A model generated the notes under the pieces. The model saw nothing but the letters and a program-made list of their open reading frames with translations, was not told the DNA's origin and made no database searches. 64,000 nucleotides of DNA from Rubrobacter xylanophilus (GTDB lineage: Bacteria; Actinomycetota; Rubrobacteria; Rubrobacterales; Rubrobacteraceae), in contig NZ_AP019791.1 in assembly GCF_007164525.1 (NCBI RefSeq), positions 2,095,501 to 2,159,500 on the forward strand. Direction: 5' to 3'. Every line of letters starts with the position of its first letter. Position 1 is the first letter of the stretch. Shown one piece after another: positions 51,906 to 60,791 of this stretch. Position numbers and translations under genes: made by a program.

Positions 51906-52220
51906 TTGAGCAGGGAAGAGGAATGGGTCCGCGTCGAGCGGACGCAGGCCTTCAAGGAACTCATGAAGCAGAAGAAAGCCTTCATCGTCCCAGCCATGAT
52001 TTTTTTCGTGATCTTCTATTTCGGGCTTCCGGTGCTCACGGGCTTCACCACCCTGCTCGACGTGCAGGTGGTGGGTTCGATCAGCCTGGCATACCTGTAT
52101 GCTTTCGCGCAGTTTGCGATGACCTGGATCCTGATGCATCTGTACCTCAGCCGGGCCAACCGGTGGGACGAGCTGGTTGACAGGGCCCGCCGCCAGGCGG
52201 CAGAGGGGGAGGTCTCCTGA
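51906..52220 (+). CDS. DUF485 membrane protein
   Basis: The 104-residue protein has two membrane helices (about residues 26-47 and 57-80) and the DUF485 start SREEEWVRVERTQAFKELMKQKKAF. TTG 51906 is preferred over GTG 51897 because family members begin at SREEE and AAAGGGG is then correctly spaced. DUF485 genes almost always precede ActP and probably assist it. The stop is two bases before actP. Confidence 0.85.
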   Translation: MSREEEWVRVERTQAFKELMKQKKAFIVPAMIFFVIFYFGLPVLTGFTTLLDVQVVGSISLAYLYAFAQFAMTWILMHLYLSRANRWDELVDRARRQAAEGEVS

Positions 52221-52222
52221 CG

Positions 52223-53797
52223 ATGAGCGACCGGGCGATAGCGACCATCTTTTTTGTCCTCATCATCGTGCTCACCCTCGGGATAACCGCCTGGGCGGCC
52301 CGCCGCAACAAGGACACCGCCCACCACTACGTCGCCGGCGGCGAGATAAAGGGTTGGCAGAACGGGCTCGCCATCTCCGGCGACTACCTCTCGGCGGCCA
52401 GCTTCCTGGGCATCGCCGGCTCGATCGCGCTGAGCGGGTTCTCCGGGTTCTACCTCTCGATAGGGTTTCTGGTGGCCTACCTGGTGGTGCTGCTGCTGGT
52501 CGCCGAACCCCTGAGGAACCTCGGCAAGTACACCTTTGCCGACATGCTCGCCGCCCGGTTCAACCTGCGCGGGGTGCGTTCGGCGGCGGCGCTCTCCACC
52601 ATCGCCATAAGCACCTTCTACATGATCGCTCAGATGGTGGGCGCCGGAGCGCTCATCGAGCTGCTGCTCGGGCTTCCCTACGTGACCTCCGTCGTGATCA
52701 TCGGCGTCTTGATGACCATCTACATTGCGGCCGGGGGCATGGTGGCGACCACCTGGATCCAGATCGTCAAGGCCGTCCTGCTCATCTCCGGCACCCTGGC
52801 CCTGAGCATCGCCGTGCTGGCCCAGTTCAACTTCAACCCCATAGCCATCTTCAACCAGGTCGAGGCCGAGCTGGGGCCGGAGATGGTCCTCCCACCGCCG
52901 CCCGAGGGCCTCGCCTCCGGTATAGACGTCGTCTCGCTCAACCTCGCGCTCGTCTTCGGCACGGCGGGTCTGCCGCACATCCTCATGCGTTTCCTGACCG
53001 TTCCGGACGCCAAGACGGCCCGCAACTCGATCATCGTCGCGACCTGGATCATCGGGCTCTTCTACCTGATGACCCCGATCATGGGCTACGGCGCGGCCCT
53101 GCTGGTCGGACAGGACGTCATCGCCGAACAGAACCCCGCCGGCAACACCGCGGCCCCGCAGCTCGCCGGAGAGCTCGGCGGCCCCATCTTCCTGGCCTTC
53201 ATCTCGGCGGTGGCCTTCGCGACCATCGTGGCGGTGGTGGCCGGGCTCGTGATCGCCGCCTCCAGCGCCTTCGCCCACGACTTCTACACCAATGTCATCC
53301 GGGGGGGCCAGGCGAGCGAGCAGGAGCAGTTTAGGGCCGCCCGCATCGCGGCCGTCGCCGTCTCCCTCGGGGCGATGCTCCTCGCCATCTTCGCCCGCGA
53401 CTTCAACGTGGCGTTCCTGGTCGCGCTGGCCTTCGCGGTCGCCGCGAGCGCGAACGTGCCGACCATCCTGTTCACCATCTTCTGGCGCAGGTTCAACACC
53501 GCGGGCGCCATCGCGGGCATCCTCACCGGGCTCATCTCGTGCATCGTCCTGATCATCCTCAGCCCCAACATCCTCGACGTCTTCCCGCTGGCGAACCCGG
53601 CGATCATCTCCATGCCGCTGGGCTTCGCCGCCTGCTACCTGGGAACGATCCTCACGGGCGAGGCCGCAGAGCGCGAGATGGCGGAGGGCAAGCAGATCTC
53701 CTACGACGAGATCTACGTCCGCGCCAATACCGGCATCACCCGCCTCGAAGAGGAGCTGCGGACGGCCGCTCCCGCCGAGGAGCCGCGGACCACGTAG
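52223..53797 (+). CDS. actP: Cation/acetate symporter
   Basis: The 524-residue sodium:solute symporter has about thirteen helices and ActP motifs: ISGDYLSAASFLGIAGSIALSG near residue 52, FADMLAARFN, and GTAGLPHILMRFLTVPDA near 250. It imports acetate or other short carboxylates. The DUF485 partner is directly upstream. A strong terminator follows. Confidence 0.92.
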   Translation: MSDRAIATIFFVLIIVLTLGITAWAARRNKDTAHHYVAGGEIKGWQNGLAISGDYLSAASFLGIAGSIALSGFSGFYLSIGFLVAYLVVLLLVAEPLRNLGKYTFADMLAARFNLRGVRSAAALSTIAISTFYMIAQMVGAGALIELLLGLPYVTSVVIIGVLMTIYIAAGGMVATTWIQIVKAVLLISGTLALSIAVLAQFNFNPIAIFNQVEAELGPEMVLPPPPEGLASGIDVVSLNLALVFGTAGLPHILMRFLTVPDAKTARNSIIVATWIIGLFYLMTPIMGYGAALLVGQDVIAEQNPAGNTAAPQLAGELGGPIFLAFISAVAFATIVAVVAGLVIAASSAFAHDFYTNVIRGGQASEQEQFRAARIAAVAVSLGAMLLAIFARDFNVAFLVALAFAVAASANVPTILFTIFWRRFNTAGAIAGILTGLISCIVLIILSPNILDVFPLANPAIISMPLGFAACYLGTILTGEAAEREMAEGKQISYDEIYVRANTGITRLEEELRTAAPAEEPRTT

Positions 53798-53820
53798 AGG
53801 AAAGAGGACCCGCAAGAGAA

Positions 53821-53848
53821 GAGGCCCCCGTCCGAGGACGGGGGCCTC
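53821..53848 (+). terminator. Terminator after actP
   Basis: A 13-bp stem (GAGGCCCCCGTCC with its complement) followed by TTCT; the reverse strand can also serve the OsmC gene that ends at 53865. Confidence 0.75.
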
Positions 53849-53864
53849 TTCTCTGCTTTTGTCG

Positions 53865-54305
53865 CTATCCCTCCAGGCGCGCGCTCACGCTGATATCCAC
53901 GTTGCCCCGCAGGGCGTTGCTGACCGGGCAGCCCTGCTCGGCCTGCTCGACCGCGCTCCGGAAACCCTCCTCGTCGAGGCCGGGGACCCTGCCCCTGACG
54001 TCCAGTTGCATCCGGGAGATCCTGAAACCCCCATCCGCCTCCTCGAAGGTTGAGGTCGCACCGATCTCCAGCCGCTCCGGCGGGTTGCCCCCCTCACCGA
54101 GCACGAAGGAGAGGGCCATGGCGAAACACGACGCGTGGGCCGCCGCGATGAGCTCCTCGGGGCTGGTCTTGCCGTCGGGGCTCTCGGTGCGCGACGCCCA
54201 GGTGACCGGCATCTCCCCGAAGGCCCCGCTGCCCACGGTGAACCTCCCGCTGCCCCGGAGGAGGTCTCCCTCCCACACGACCTCGGCCCGGCGCTCCGCA
54301 GCCAT
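53865..54305 (-). CDS. OsmC-family peroxidase
   Basis: The 146-residue protein has both redox-active cysteines of OsmC in AAAHASCFAMALSF near residue 58 and EQGCPVSNALRGN near 126, and an N-terminal strand AEVVWEGDLLRGSG. OsmC enzymes reduce organic hydroperoxides using thiols. ATG 54305 is chosen over a TTG three codons earlier because of its spacing from GAGGAGGGG. Confidence 0.92.
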   Translation of the reverse strand: MAAERRAEVVWEGDLLRGSGRFTVGSGAFGEMPVTWASRTESPDGKTSPEELIAAAHASCFAMALSFVLGEGGNPPERLEIGATSTFEEADGGFRISRMQLDVRGRVPGLDEEGFRSAVEQAEQGCPVSNALRGNVDISVSARLEG

Positions 54306-54389
54306 CTCTCCCAACCCCTCCTCTCTGAAAAGCCTACAGTGAGAACGACCCCATGCTACAGGAGGGCGGCGGGCCGCGCCACGGGCACC

Positions 54390-55031
54390 CTACTCCCCTG
54401 CGGCCTCCTCGAGCTTGCTCCGGTAGGCCGGGGGCTCCGCCCGTATGTTCCCGCTCTCGGTTATCCTCCCGGCGAACAGGAAGGCGGTCTGGCGCAGGGA
54501 GGACTCGAGGTCGAACGGGTGCAGCGCGGAGGTGGCGTCCCTGGGGACCACCACGCCGTACCAGCGCAGGGCCGCGCTCGCCGCGGTGTAGTGGACGCAG
54601 ATGCTGGCCACCGTGCCGCAGATTACGAGGGTGTCCACCCCCCAGACCCGCAGGAAGTGGTCGAGGTGGGTGCCGTAGAAGGCATCGTAGCGCACCTTGC
54701 GGAGGACGAGCTCGTCCTCGCGGGGCTCGAGCTCGTCCACGATCCGCCATCCCCACGTTCCCTCCCGGCAGTGCTCGCCCCAGATCTCCCACTCCGGGTC
54801 TCCCTCGGTGTGGGTGTCCTGGGTGAAGACGACCCTCATGCCGGATTCGCGGGCGAGATCGAGAAGCCTCTTTATGGCGGGGATGGTCGCCTCGGCGTCC
54901 GGAACGACGAGCGCCCCGCCCTCCTTGACGAAGTCGTTCTGCATGTCCACGACGATGAGCGCCGTGCTCGCCGGATCCACCCGGACCTCTCCGTGAACCT
55001 CGTACTCCGGAACCTCGACCGTACGGGCCAT
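54390..55031 (-). CDS. Isochorismatase-family cysteine hydrolase
   Basis: The 213-residue protein has the family triad: Asp in ALIVVDMQNDFV near residue 29, Lys in LRKVRYDAF near 112 and Cys in VICGTVASICVHYTA near 144. It hydrolyses an amide or similar bond (nicotinamidase, biuret hydrolase or related). An acidic loop WEIWGEHCREGTWGWRI is conserved in the peroxyureidoacrylate/biuret type. AAGGAGGAG precedes ATG. Confidence 0.85.
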   Translation of the reverse strand: MARTVEVPEYEVHGEVRVDPASTALIVVDMQNDFVKEGGALVVPDAEATIPAIKRLLDLARESGMRVVFTQDTHTEGDPEWEIWGEHCREGTWGWRIVDELEPREDELVLRKVRYDAFYGTHLDHFLRVWGVDTLVICGTVASICVHYTAASAALRWYGVVVPRDATSALHPFDLESSLRQTAFLFAGRITESGNIRAEPPAYRSKLEEAAGE

Positions 55032-55067
55032 GGCGCTCCTCCTTCTCTCCCGACAGCAGCGTATATT

Positions 55068-56756
55068 TTACCGCCCGGCCAGCCGCTGCTCACGGATCCG
55101 GGCCCGGTCCGGCTCTATGAACGCCGGATCTCGGGAGGGGACGGCGTTTGCCGCCGCTTGCCGGAGGCCGGGCCGCCCGGCCTCGACCACGAAGGAAGCC
55201 CGGGTGTAGACGCGGGCTCCGGGCTGGCTGACGTAGGGGACTATGCGGTAGTCCGTCCGCCAGCGTTCCGGGGTCACGGTGCAGCGGACGTAGCCGCGCT
55301 GGCCGTTGAAGAACTTTATGTGCGGGTTCCCGGCCAGGATCGCCTGCTGCTCGGCGCTGGTGTCCGCCCCGTCGCCGCCGGAGCTGATGGAGGTGCCGAC
55401 GAACTCCACCCCCACCACCTCCGAGCCGGGATCGTCGAAGTCCCGGAGGATCTCGCTCACCCAGTTGTTGTGCACGTCCCCGGTTATGACGACGGGGTTG
55501 TGGACGCCGCTGCGGGCCATGAAATCCACGATCCTGTCGCGCTGGGCCTCGTAGCCGTCCCAGGCGTCCATGCTGTAGGTCACTCCCCCGGTGGTGTCGA
55601 AGTCCCGGCGGGAGAAGAACACCTGCTGGGCGAGCACGTTCCACCGGGCGTAGGAGCCGGCGAGCCCATCGAACAACCACCGCTCCTGCTCCCGGCCGGT
55701 CATGGTCCTGTCGGGGCTGCGGGACTCCTCACCGGGCGGCTTTATCCCGTCGCCGTAGGCCTGGTCGTCCCGGTACTGGCGGGTGTCGAGGAGGTTGAAC
55801 TCCACGAGATTGCCCCAGGTGAGCCGTCGGTAGAGCCGCATGTCCGGTCCCCGCGGGACGGAGGAGCGCCTGAGGGGCATGTGCTCGTAGTAGGCCTGAT
55901 AGGCCGCGGCCCGCCGCCGCAGAAAGGCCTCCGGCGACTGGCCCTGCTCCGGGATCTCACCGGCGTAGTTGTTCTCGACCTCGTGGTCGTCCCAGGTGAC
56001 GAGCCAGGGGAAGGCGGCGTGGGCGGCCTGCAGGTCCCGGTCCGACCGGTAGAGGGCGTGCCGGTTGCGGTAGGCGGCGAGGGTGACGGTCTCGGGACCG
56101 TCGTGCAGCCGGACGTTGCCCCCCGGCGCCCGGTACTCGTTGGGCCCGTACTCGTAGATGTAGTCGCCGAGGTGCAGGACGAGGTCCAGATCCTCCTCCG
56201 CCATCCGCCGGTAGGCGTTGTAGTAGCCGTGCTCGTACTGCTGACAGGAGGCGAAGGCGAAAGACATCCGTCCTGCGTCCCTCCCGAAGGAAGGAAGCGT
56301 CCTGGCCCGGCCGACGGGGCTCACCTCCCCCCCGGCCTCAAACCTGTACCAGTACCACCTCCCGGCCCTCAAGCCCCCAACCTCAACGTGCACCGAGTGC
56401 CCCAGCTCCGGCCGCGCCTCAACCCTCCCCCGCCTCACCACCCCACGGCCAAAGCCCTCCTCCTCCGAGACCTCCCAGCGCACTAGAACCTTCCTGTCGG
56501 GCGGCATCCCCCCGCGGCCGTCCCCGGCGAGGGGCTCCGGGGCCAGGCGGGTCCAGATGACGAAGCCGTCGGGGGATGGGTCTCCAGAGGCCACCCCCAG
56601 CCGGAACGGGTAGTCCCGGAAGGCCGGCCGCGCCACCGCCTTCTCGACGAAAGGACCCACCCCGAAGACGAGCGCCGCAGCCCCCGCACCGCTGGCCCTG
56701 ACGAAGGTTCTGCGGTCGATGCCACCGCGCCCCAGCCGGATGCCGTCCATCTCCAT
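55068..56756 (-). CDS. phoD: Tat-exported PhoD-type alkaline phosphatase
   Basis: The 562-residue protein has a twin-arginine signal (RRTFVR, residues 15-20, then an Ala-rich stretch), an N-terminal fibronectin-like domain (FRLGVASGDPSPDGFVIWTRLAPEPL) and the PhoD core: FAFASCQQYEHGYYNAYRRMAE, VLHLGDYIYEYGPNEY, TWDDHEVENNY and VITGDVHNNW. It releases phosphate from esters outside the membrane and binds iron and calcium in known members. GGGAGGGGG precedes ATG. Confidence 0.92.
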   Translation of the reverse strand: MEMDGIRLGRGGIDRRTFVRASGAGAAALVFGVGPFVEKAVARPAFRDYPFRLGVASGDPSPDGFVIWTRLAPEPLAGDGRGGMPPDRKVLVRWEVSEEEGFGRGVVRRGRVEARPELGHSVHVEVGGLRAGRWYWYRFEAGGEVSPVGRARTLPSFGRDAGRMSFAFASCQQYEHGYYNAYRRMAEEDLDLVLHLGDYIYEYGPNEYRAPGGNVRLHDGPETVTLAAYRNRHALYRSDRDLQAAHAAFPWLVTWDDHEVENNYAGEIPEQGQSPEAFLRRRAAAYQAYYEHMPLRRSSVPRGPDMRLYRRLTWGNLVEFNLLDTRQYRDDQAYGDGIKPPGEESRSPDRTMTGREQERWLFDGLAGSYARWNVLAQQVFFSRRDFDTTGGVTYSMDAWDGYEAQRDRIVDFMARSGVHNPVVITGDVHNNWVSEILRDFDDPGSEVVGVEFVGTSISSGGDGADTSAEQQAILAGNPHIKFFNGQRGYVRCTVTPERWRTDYRIVPYVSQPGARVYTRASFVVEAGRPGLRQAAANAVPSRDPAFIEPDRARIREQRLAGR

Positions 56757-56871
56757 GTACGGTACCCCCTCCCGTAGCGTAGCCCGCGGAAAGCTCCTCT
56801 GCGGCGCGGAAGCATACCAGCCTTCCCGCGGCGGCTGGTTGCAGGGGCGTAAAACCTTCTTTAAAAGAAGC

Positions 56872-57405
56872 TCATGCCGGTCCGCCGAACCCGAGCACCC
56901 GGCGCGCGGACTCCAGCGACACCCTCCTGACCGGGCCGGGGTCCGCGCCAGGAAAGAAGATCACCGGCGACCGCAGCGCGCCGAGCGCGCACTCGGCCCG
57001 CATCTGCTCCTCGAGGCCCGCCCCAGACCCCGCGAGCGCCGCCCGCAGCCGCAGGTTCAGCGCGCACACCCGCTCCCCGATCCGGGGCCGGTTCAGGATC
57101 GCCAGATCGGTCGCCAGGAGCACCGTCAGGCGGCGGTTGCGGAGCATGACCTCCAGATACCCCTCGAGCAGCTCCTCCCTGCCGGGGCCTCCCTCCAGCA
57201 GCTCCTCCACCTCCTCAAAAAGGGGCTGGAAGAGCGCCTGCAGGATGTCGTCCTTGTGCGGGAAGTGGTGCACGATCCCGGCCTTGCTCAGACCGACCTC
57301 TTCGGCGACGGCGCTGAGCGGCGTCCCCTCGTAGCCCCGCTCCGAAAACATCCGCAGCGCCACCTCCAGGATCTGCCGCCGCCGAACCTCCGCCAGATGC
57401 CGCAC
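56872..57405 (-). CDS. TetR/AcrR-family transcriptional regulator
   Basis: From GTG 57405, 177 residues. The N-terminal helix-turn-helix reads RRQILEVALRMFSERGYEGTPLSAVAEEVGLSKAGIVHHFPHKDDIL, here noted by position 7-53. The C-terminal ligand domain is diverse. A TATAGT -10 box at 57497-57492 places the transcript start near 57485. It faces the duplicated secreted protein gene across a palindrome and probably represses both. Confidence 0.87.
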   Translation of the reverse strand: MRHLAEVRRRQILEVALRMFSERGYEGTPLSAVAEEVGLSKAGIVHHFPHKDDILQALFQPLFEEVEELLEGGPGREELLEGYLEVMLRNRRLTVLLATDLAILNRPRIGERVCALNLRLRAALAGSGAGLEEQMRAECALGALRSPVIFFPGADPGPVRRVSLESARRVLGFGGPA

Positions 57406-57482
57406 CCTTCCGTAACCCCCTTCGGTAGCGAAAACTGCCCGTACAGAGCCAGAAGAATACACCTTTTCGCCCTTTTTGCGCC

Positions 57483-57512
57483 TTGACACCCACTATAGCA
57501 ACGAGCAATACT
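57483..57512 (+). promoter_or_regulatory. Promoter of the duplicated secreted protein gene
   Basis: TTGACA (57483-57488) and AATACT (57507-57512) are 18 bases apart. The start point, about 57519, falls in the operator palindrome. The opposite-strand -10 box TATAGT lies within the spacer, so the two promoters interlock. Confidence 0.5.
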
Positions 57513-57513
57513 T

Positions 57514-57531
57514 TTACCGTACGTAAGGTAA
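57514..57531. promoter_or_regulatory. Near-perfect 18-bp palindrome, probable TetR operator
   Basis: TTACCGTACGTAAGGTAA matches its reverse complement at 16 of 18 positions. It covers the start point of the rightward promoter and the -35 region of the leftward one, the usual arrangement for TetR regulators and their targets. Confidence 0.6.
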
Positions 57532-57644
57532 GTTGGGTCGGGGACTCCGGCAGGGCCCGGCGTGAGGTGCACCTCCATGCGGGGTTTGGGGACGATTGTG
57601 TCTTCAGCGGCTGGGGTTTCGCGACCCAAAAGAAAGGAGGATGC

Positions 57645-58961
57645 ATGGGGGGACATGCGAGCGGGAGGCTCAAACGGCTGCTGACTCTGTGGTTTGGGCT
57701 GTTGTTCGGTGTTGCGCTCGTCACGCTGGTGGCGGGGGCCGGCAGGGGTGAGGCGGCTTCGCAGCTGAAGGGCTCCTTCCGGGGTAACGCCTATGGCACC
57801 TATGCGAACGCCCAGGCCGGTCCGGTGGCGGCGACGCTCGGGCGTTCGGCCTTCATCCCCTGTCCGTGCAACGGAACCGGGGGCAAGACACGCTCCAACT
57901 CCGTCGACTCGCTCGACGCCGGTCGGGTGCTGAAGGCGGGGGTGCTGCGCAGCACCGTCTTCACCAGGAAGACCTCCACCTCGGCGCGGGTGCGGAACAC
58001 CTCCACGGTGAGCGGGCTCAACCTGCTCGACGGTCTCATCACGGCCGACGCGGTGAGGGCCGTGGCCAACACCAACGCCGACGCCCGGAGGATAAGGGCC
58101 TCGGCCACCGGTTCCTCCTTCGTCGACCTGCGGGTCAACGGTAAGCGGGTGGCCGACGTCTCGCCCAACACCAGGATAAACCTCCCCGGGCTCGGGTACG
58201 TCGTCCTCAAGAGCGTCAAGCCCGGCGGCAACGGCAAGAGTCTACGGACGGTCAGGGTGGAGATGATCACGGTCGTCGTCACCCGGGAGAACGACTTCGG
58301 GCTGCCGGTCGGGGCCAGGATCGTGGTGGCTCACGCCTACAGCGGCTTCTCCCGCAACCAGCCGAAGGTCATCGTCGGCGGCCAGGCCTACGCGGCGACC
58401 GCCAACGCCAAGATCGGGGACACCCTCCAGAACAACATCGGCAAGGCCGCCTTCGTGGTCATGGGGTGCGAGGGGACCGGCGGCAAGGTACGGACCAACA
58501 ACATAGCGGCCCTGAGCGCCGGCAACGTCCTCTCCATCGGCAGCGGGAGGACCACCGCCTTCGGCGGCCGGCGCGGCTCCGGCACCGTCGCCAGGACCAC
58601 CGCCACGGTCCAGGATCTCAGCCTGCTCGGCGGTCTCATCACGGCTGATGCGGTAAAGGCCGTGGCTCGCGACACCTTCAGGAACGGCCGGAGGATCAGC
58701 TCCACCCAGGGCACCGAGTTCGCCCGGCTGCGGGTCGCGGGGATTCCGCTCCCCATAAACGTCCGGCCGAACACACGCCTGGACCTCCCCGGCCTCGGCT
58801 ACGTGGTGGTGAACGAGCAGAAGGTACCTCCGCGGGGCTCCGGCGGCAGGACCCAGGTCAACGGTCTGCGGGTGGTGGTGACCCGGAACAACCTGCTCGG
58901 GCTCCCGGTGGGCGCCCAGATCACGGTGGCCCACGCCAGCAGCCGGGTGGCCCGCTTCTGA
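57645..58961 (+). CDS. Secreted protein with two choice-of-anchor P-like repeats
   Basis: The 438-residue protein has a signal peptide (about residues 1-38) and two homologous halves of about 195 residues. Each has a Cys-containing GTGGK segment (CPCNGTGGK, then GCEGTGGK), a GLITADAV motif, a PNTRINLPGLGYVV or PNTRLDLPGLGYVV strand and a VVVTRxNxxGLPVGA strand leading to VAHA. This is the pattern of the choice-of-anchor P domain. It has no C-terminal anchor. AAAGGAGG precedes ATG 57645. It is probably controlled by the divergent TetR. Confidence 0.72.
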   Translation: MGGHASGRLKRLLTLWFGLLFGVALVTLVAGAGRGEAASQLKGSFRGNAYGTYANAQAGPVAATLGRSAFIPCPCNGTGGKTRSNSVDSLDAGRVLKAGVLRSTVFTRKTSTSARVRNTSTVSGLNLLDGLITADAVRAVANTNADARRIRASATGSSFVDLRVNGKRVADVSPNTRINLPGLGYVVLKSVKPGGNGKSLRTVRVEMITVVVTRENDFGLPVGARIVVAHAYSGFSRNQPKVIVGGQAYAATANAKIGDTLQNNIGKAAFVVMGCEGTGGKVRTNNIAALSAGNVLSIGSGRTTAFGGRRGSGTVARTTATVQDLSLLGGLITADAVKAVARDTFRNGRRISSTQGTEFARLRVAGIPLPINVRPNTRLDLPGLGYVVVNEQKVPPRGSGGRTQVNGLRVVVTRNNLLGLPVGAQITVAHASSRVARF

Positions 58962-58985
58962 GGAGAACGGAATCCTCCGGACTCG

Positions 58986-59007
58986 GGGGCGGCCGTACGG
59001 CCGCCCC
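58986..59007. terminator. Palindromic terminator between convergent genes
   Basis: GGGGCGGCCG-TA-CGGCCGCCCC is fully palindromic over 22 bases and ends one base before the stop of the DMT gene, so it can act for both strands. Confidence 0.6.
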
Positions 59008-59862
59008 TCACTTCTTTCCCCTGCTGCGGAGGGCGGGGAGCACCTCCCCCACGACGAGGGCCGAGAGGATCAGGACTGCCCCGAGGAGCTGCACCGGGTT
59101 GAGCCTGTCGCCGGCGAGCCAGTAGCCGAAGAGGGCGGCGAAGACGGGCTCCATGGTCAGGATCACGGCGGCCCGGGCGGCGGTTATGTGCTGCTGGACG
59201 GTGGTCTGCACCCAGAAGGCCCCGGCCGAGGCCACCAGGCCGGTGAGGAGGAGGGCGGGCCAGACCCCTGCAGGGGGAGCGCTCACGGGCTCGAAGAGCG
59301 GCCACATCAGCCAGAAGAGCGCCGCCATGGAGAGCATCTGGGCGAAGGCCAGCACTCCGGCGTCGTGCTCGCGGGCGTAGCGGGAGAGCAGGGCGATGTG
59401 CAGCCCGAGCGCCGCCGCGCAGCCGAGGGTGAGCGCGTCGCCCACCCTGACACCGGAGGGGCTCTGGCCCGCGAGCAGCACCATGCCGAGCATGCTGAGC
59501 CCCACCGCCAGCATCACCCGGCGGGAGAGCCGCTCCCCGAACAGGAACCGGGCGGCCAGCGGGGCGAAGACCACGAACAGGCCGGTTATGAGCCCGGAGT
59601 TGGTTGGCGTGGTGTACAGAAGCCCCAGGGTCTGCAGGAGGTAGCCCGCCGCCAGCACCACCCCGATGCCACTCCCCACGAGCAGCGTCCGCGCCGCCGT
59701 CCGGCGGGCCATGAGCGGGGCCATCGCCCCGCTCGCCAACGTGAAGCGCAGCGCCAGAAACCCCAGCACCCCGTAGGCGGTGATGGCCTCCTGCACGACG
59801 ACGAAGGTCCACCCCCAGACGGCGGTGACCCCGAGGAGCAGCAGCGTGTACAGAAGCCGCAC
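59008..59862 (-). CDS. DMT-superfamily exporter, EamA type (second copy)
   Basis: The 284-residue protein has ten helices in two EamA repeats: TAVWGWTFVVVQEAITAYG at the start and TILTMEPVFAALFGYWLAGDRL (with AVILTMEPVFA) near residue 245. The substrate is unknown; relatives export amino acids. GTG 59862 has no ribosome site, and TAGACT ends eight bases upstream, so the transcript is probably leaderless. Confidence 0.83.
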   Translation of the reverse strand: MRLLYTLLLLGVTAVWGWTFVVVQEAITAYGVLGFLALRFTLASGAMAPLMARRTAARTLLVGSGIGVVLAAGYLLQTLGLLYTTPTNSGLITGLFVVFAPLAARFLFGERLSRRVMLAVGLSMLGMVLLAGQSPSGVRVGDALTLGCAAALGLHIALLSRYAREHDAGVLAFAQMLSMAALFWLMWPLFEPVSAPPAGVWPALLLTGLVASAGAFWVQTTVQQHITAARAAVILTMEPVFAALFGYWLAGDRLNPVQLLGAVLILSALVVGEVLPALRSRGKK

Positions 59863-59954
59863 GGCAGGTAAGTCTACCCCAACGGCCGGGGCCCGCGGTG
59901 CTAGTGTATGCGTCTGAGGAAGATCTTTAAAAACCGGAGAAGAAGAGAGGCTGG

Positions 59955-60749
59955 ATGGAGATGAGGTCGGCGAGGGTAGCGTCACCGTTCGAGCGCGGCG
60001 GGGGCCCGGGGCTGCCCCTGGTGCTGCTGCACGCCTTTCCACTGAGCGGGAGGATGTGGGAGCCGCAGGTGGCGGCGTTCTCCGTGGATCGCCGGGTCAT
60101 AACCCCGGACTACCCGGGGTTCGGACGCGTCCGGCGCACCCCGGCGCAGCCCGACGTCCGCTACTACGCCGAGGAGGTGCGCTCGCTGCTGGACCGGCTG
60201 GAGCTGGAGCGGGTGGTCCTCGGAGGCCTCTCCATGGGCGGGTACGTGGCCTTCGAGTGCCTCCGGCTCTTCCCCGAGAGGATAGCGGCCCTGGTGCTCG
60301 CCGACACCCGGCCCGACCCGGACACCGAGCAGATGAGGGAGAGCCGCCGGGAGCTGGCCCGCAGGGTCGCCGAGGAGGGAGTCGGGGTGCTGGTGGAGAC
60401 GCAGCCGAAGCGCCTGCTCTCCCCGCGGACGCTGGAGAGGCGCCCGAAGGTGGTGGAGCGGGTGAAGGAGATGATCCTGGAGAGCACTCCGGGCGGCGTG
60501 GTGGCCGCGCTGGGGGCCATGCGCGATCGGCCGGACTCCACCCCGCTGCTGGAGGAGATCCGGGTCCCCACCCTGGTCGTCGGGGGCGAGGACGACGCCC
60601 TCTCCACCCCGGAGTTGATGGGCGAGATGGCCGCGAAGATCCCGGACTCCCGCCACGTGGTGCTCCCGCACGCCGGGCACCTCTGCAGCCTGGAGAACCC
60701 GGAGGGCTTCAACGCGGCGCTCGAGGAGCTCCTGCGAGACCTCGGTTAA
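59955..60749 (+). CDS. Alpha/beta hydrolase
   Basis: The 264-residue protein has the hydrolase fold: oxyanion region LLHAFPLSGRMWEPQ, nucleophile elbow GGLSMGGYVAF (Ser near residue 96), Asp in VGGEDDALS and His in HAGHLCSLE. It resembles carboxylesterases, haloperoxidases and 3-oxoadipate enol-lactonases. The substrate is not predictable from neighbours. AGAGAGG precedes ATG. Confidence 0.86.
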   Translation: MEMRSARVASPFERGGGPGLPLVLLHAFPLSGRMWEPQVAAFSVDRRVITPDYPGFGRVRRTPAQPDVRYYAEEVRSLLDRLELERVVLGGLSMGGYVAFECLRLFPERIAALVLADTRPDPDTEQMRESRRELARRVAEEGVGVLVETQPKRLLSPRTLERRPKVVERVKEMILESTPGGVVAALGAMRDRPDSTPLLEEIRVPTLVVGGEDDALSTPELMGEMAAKIPDSRHVVLPHAGHLCSLENPEGFNAALEELLRDLG

Positions 60750-60791
60750 AGAACTTCACCGGCGGGGAGGCTTCGGGTAAACTCCCTGCCG

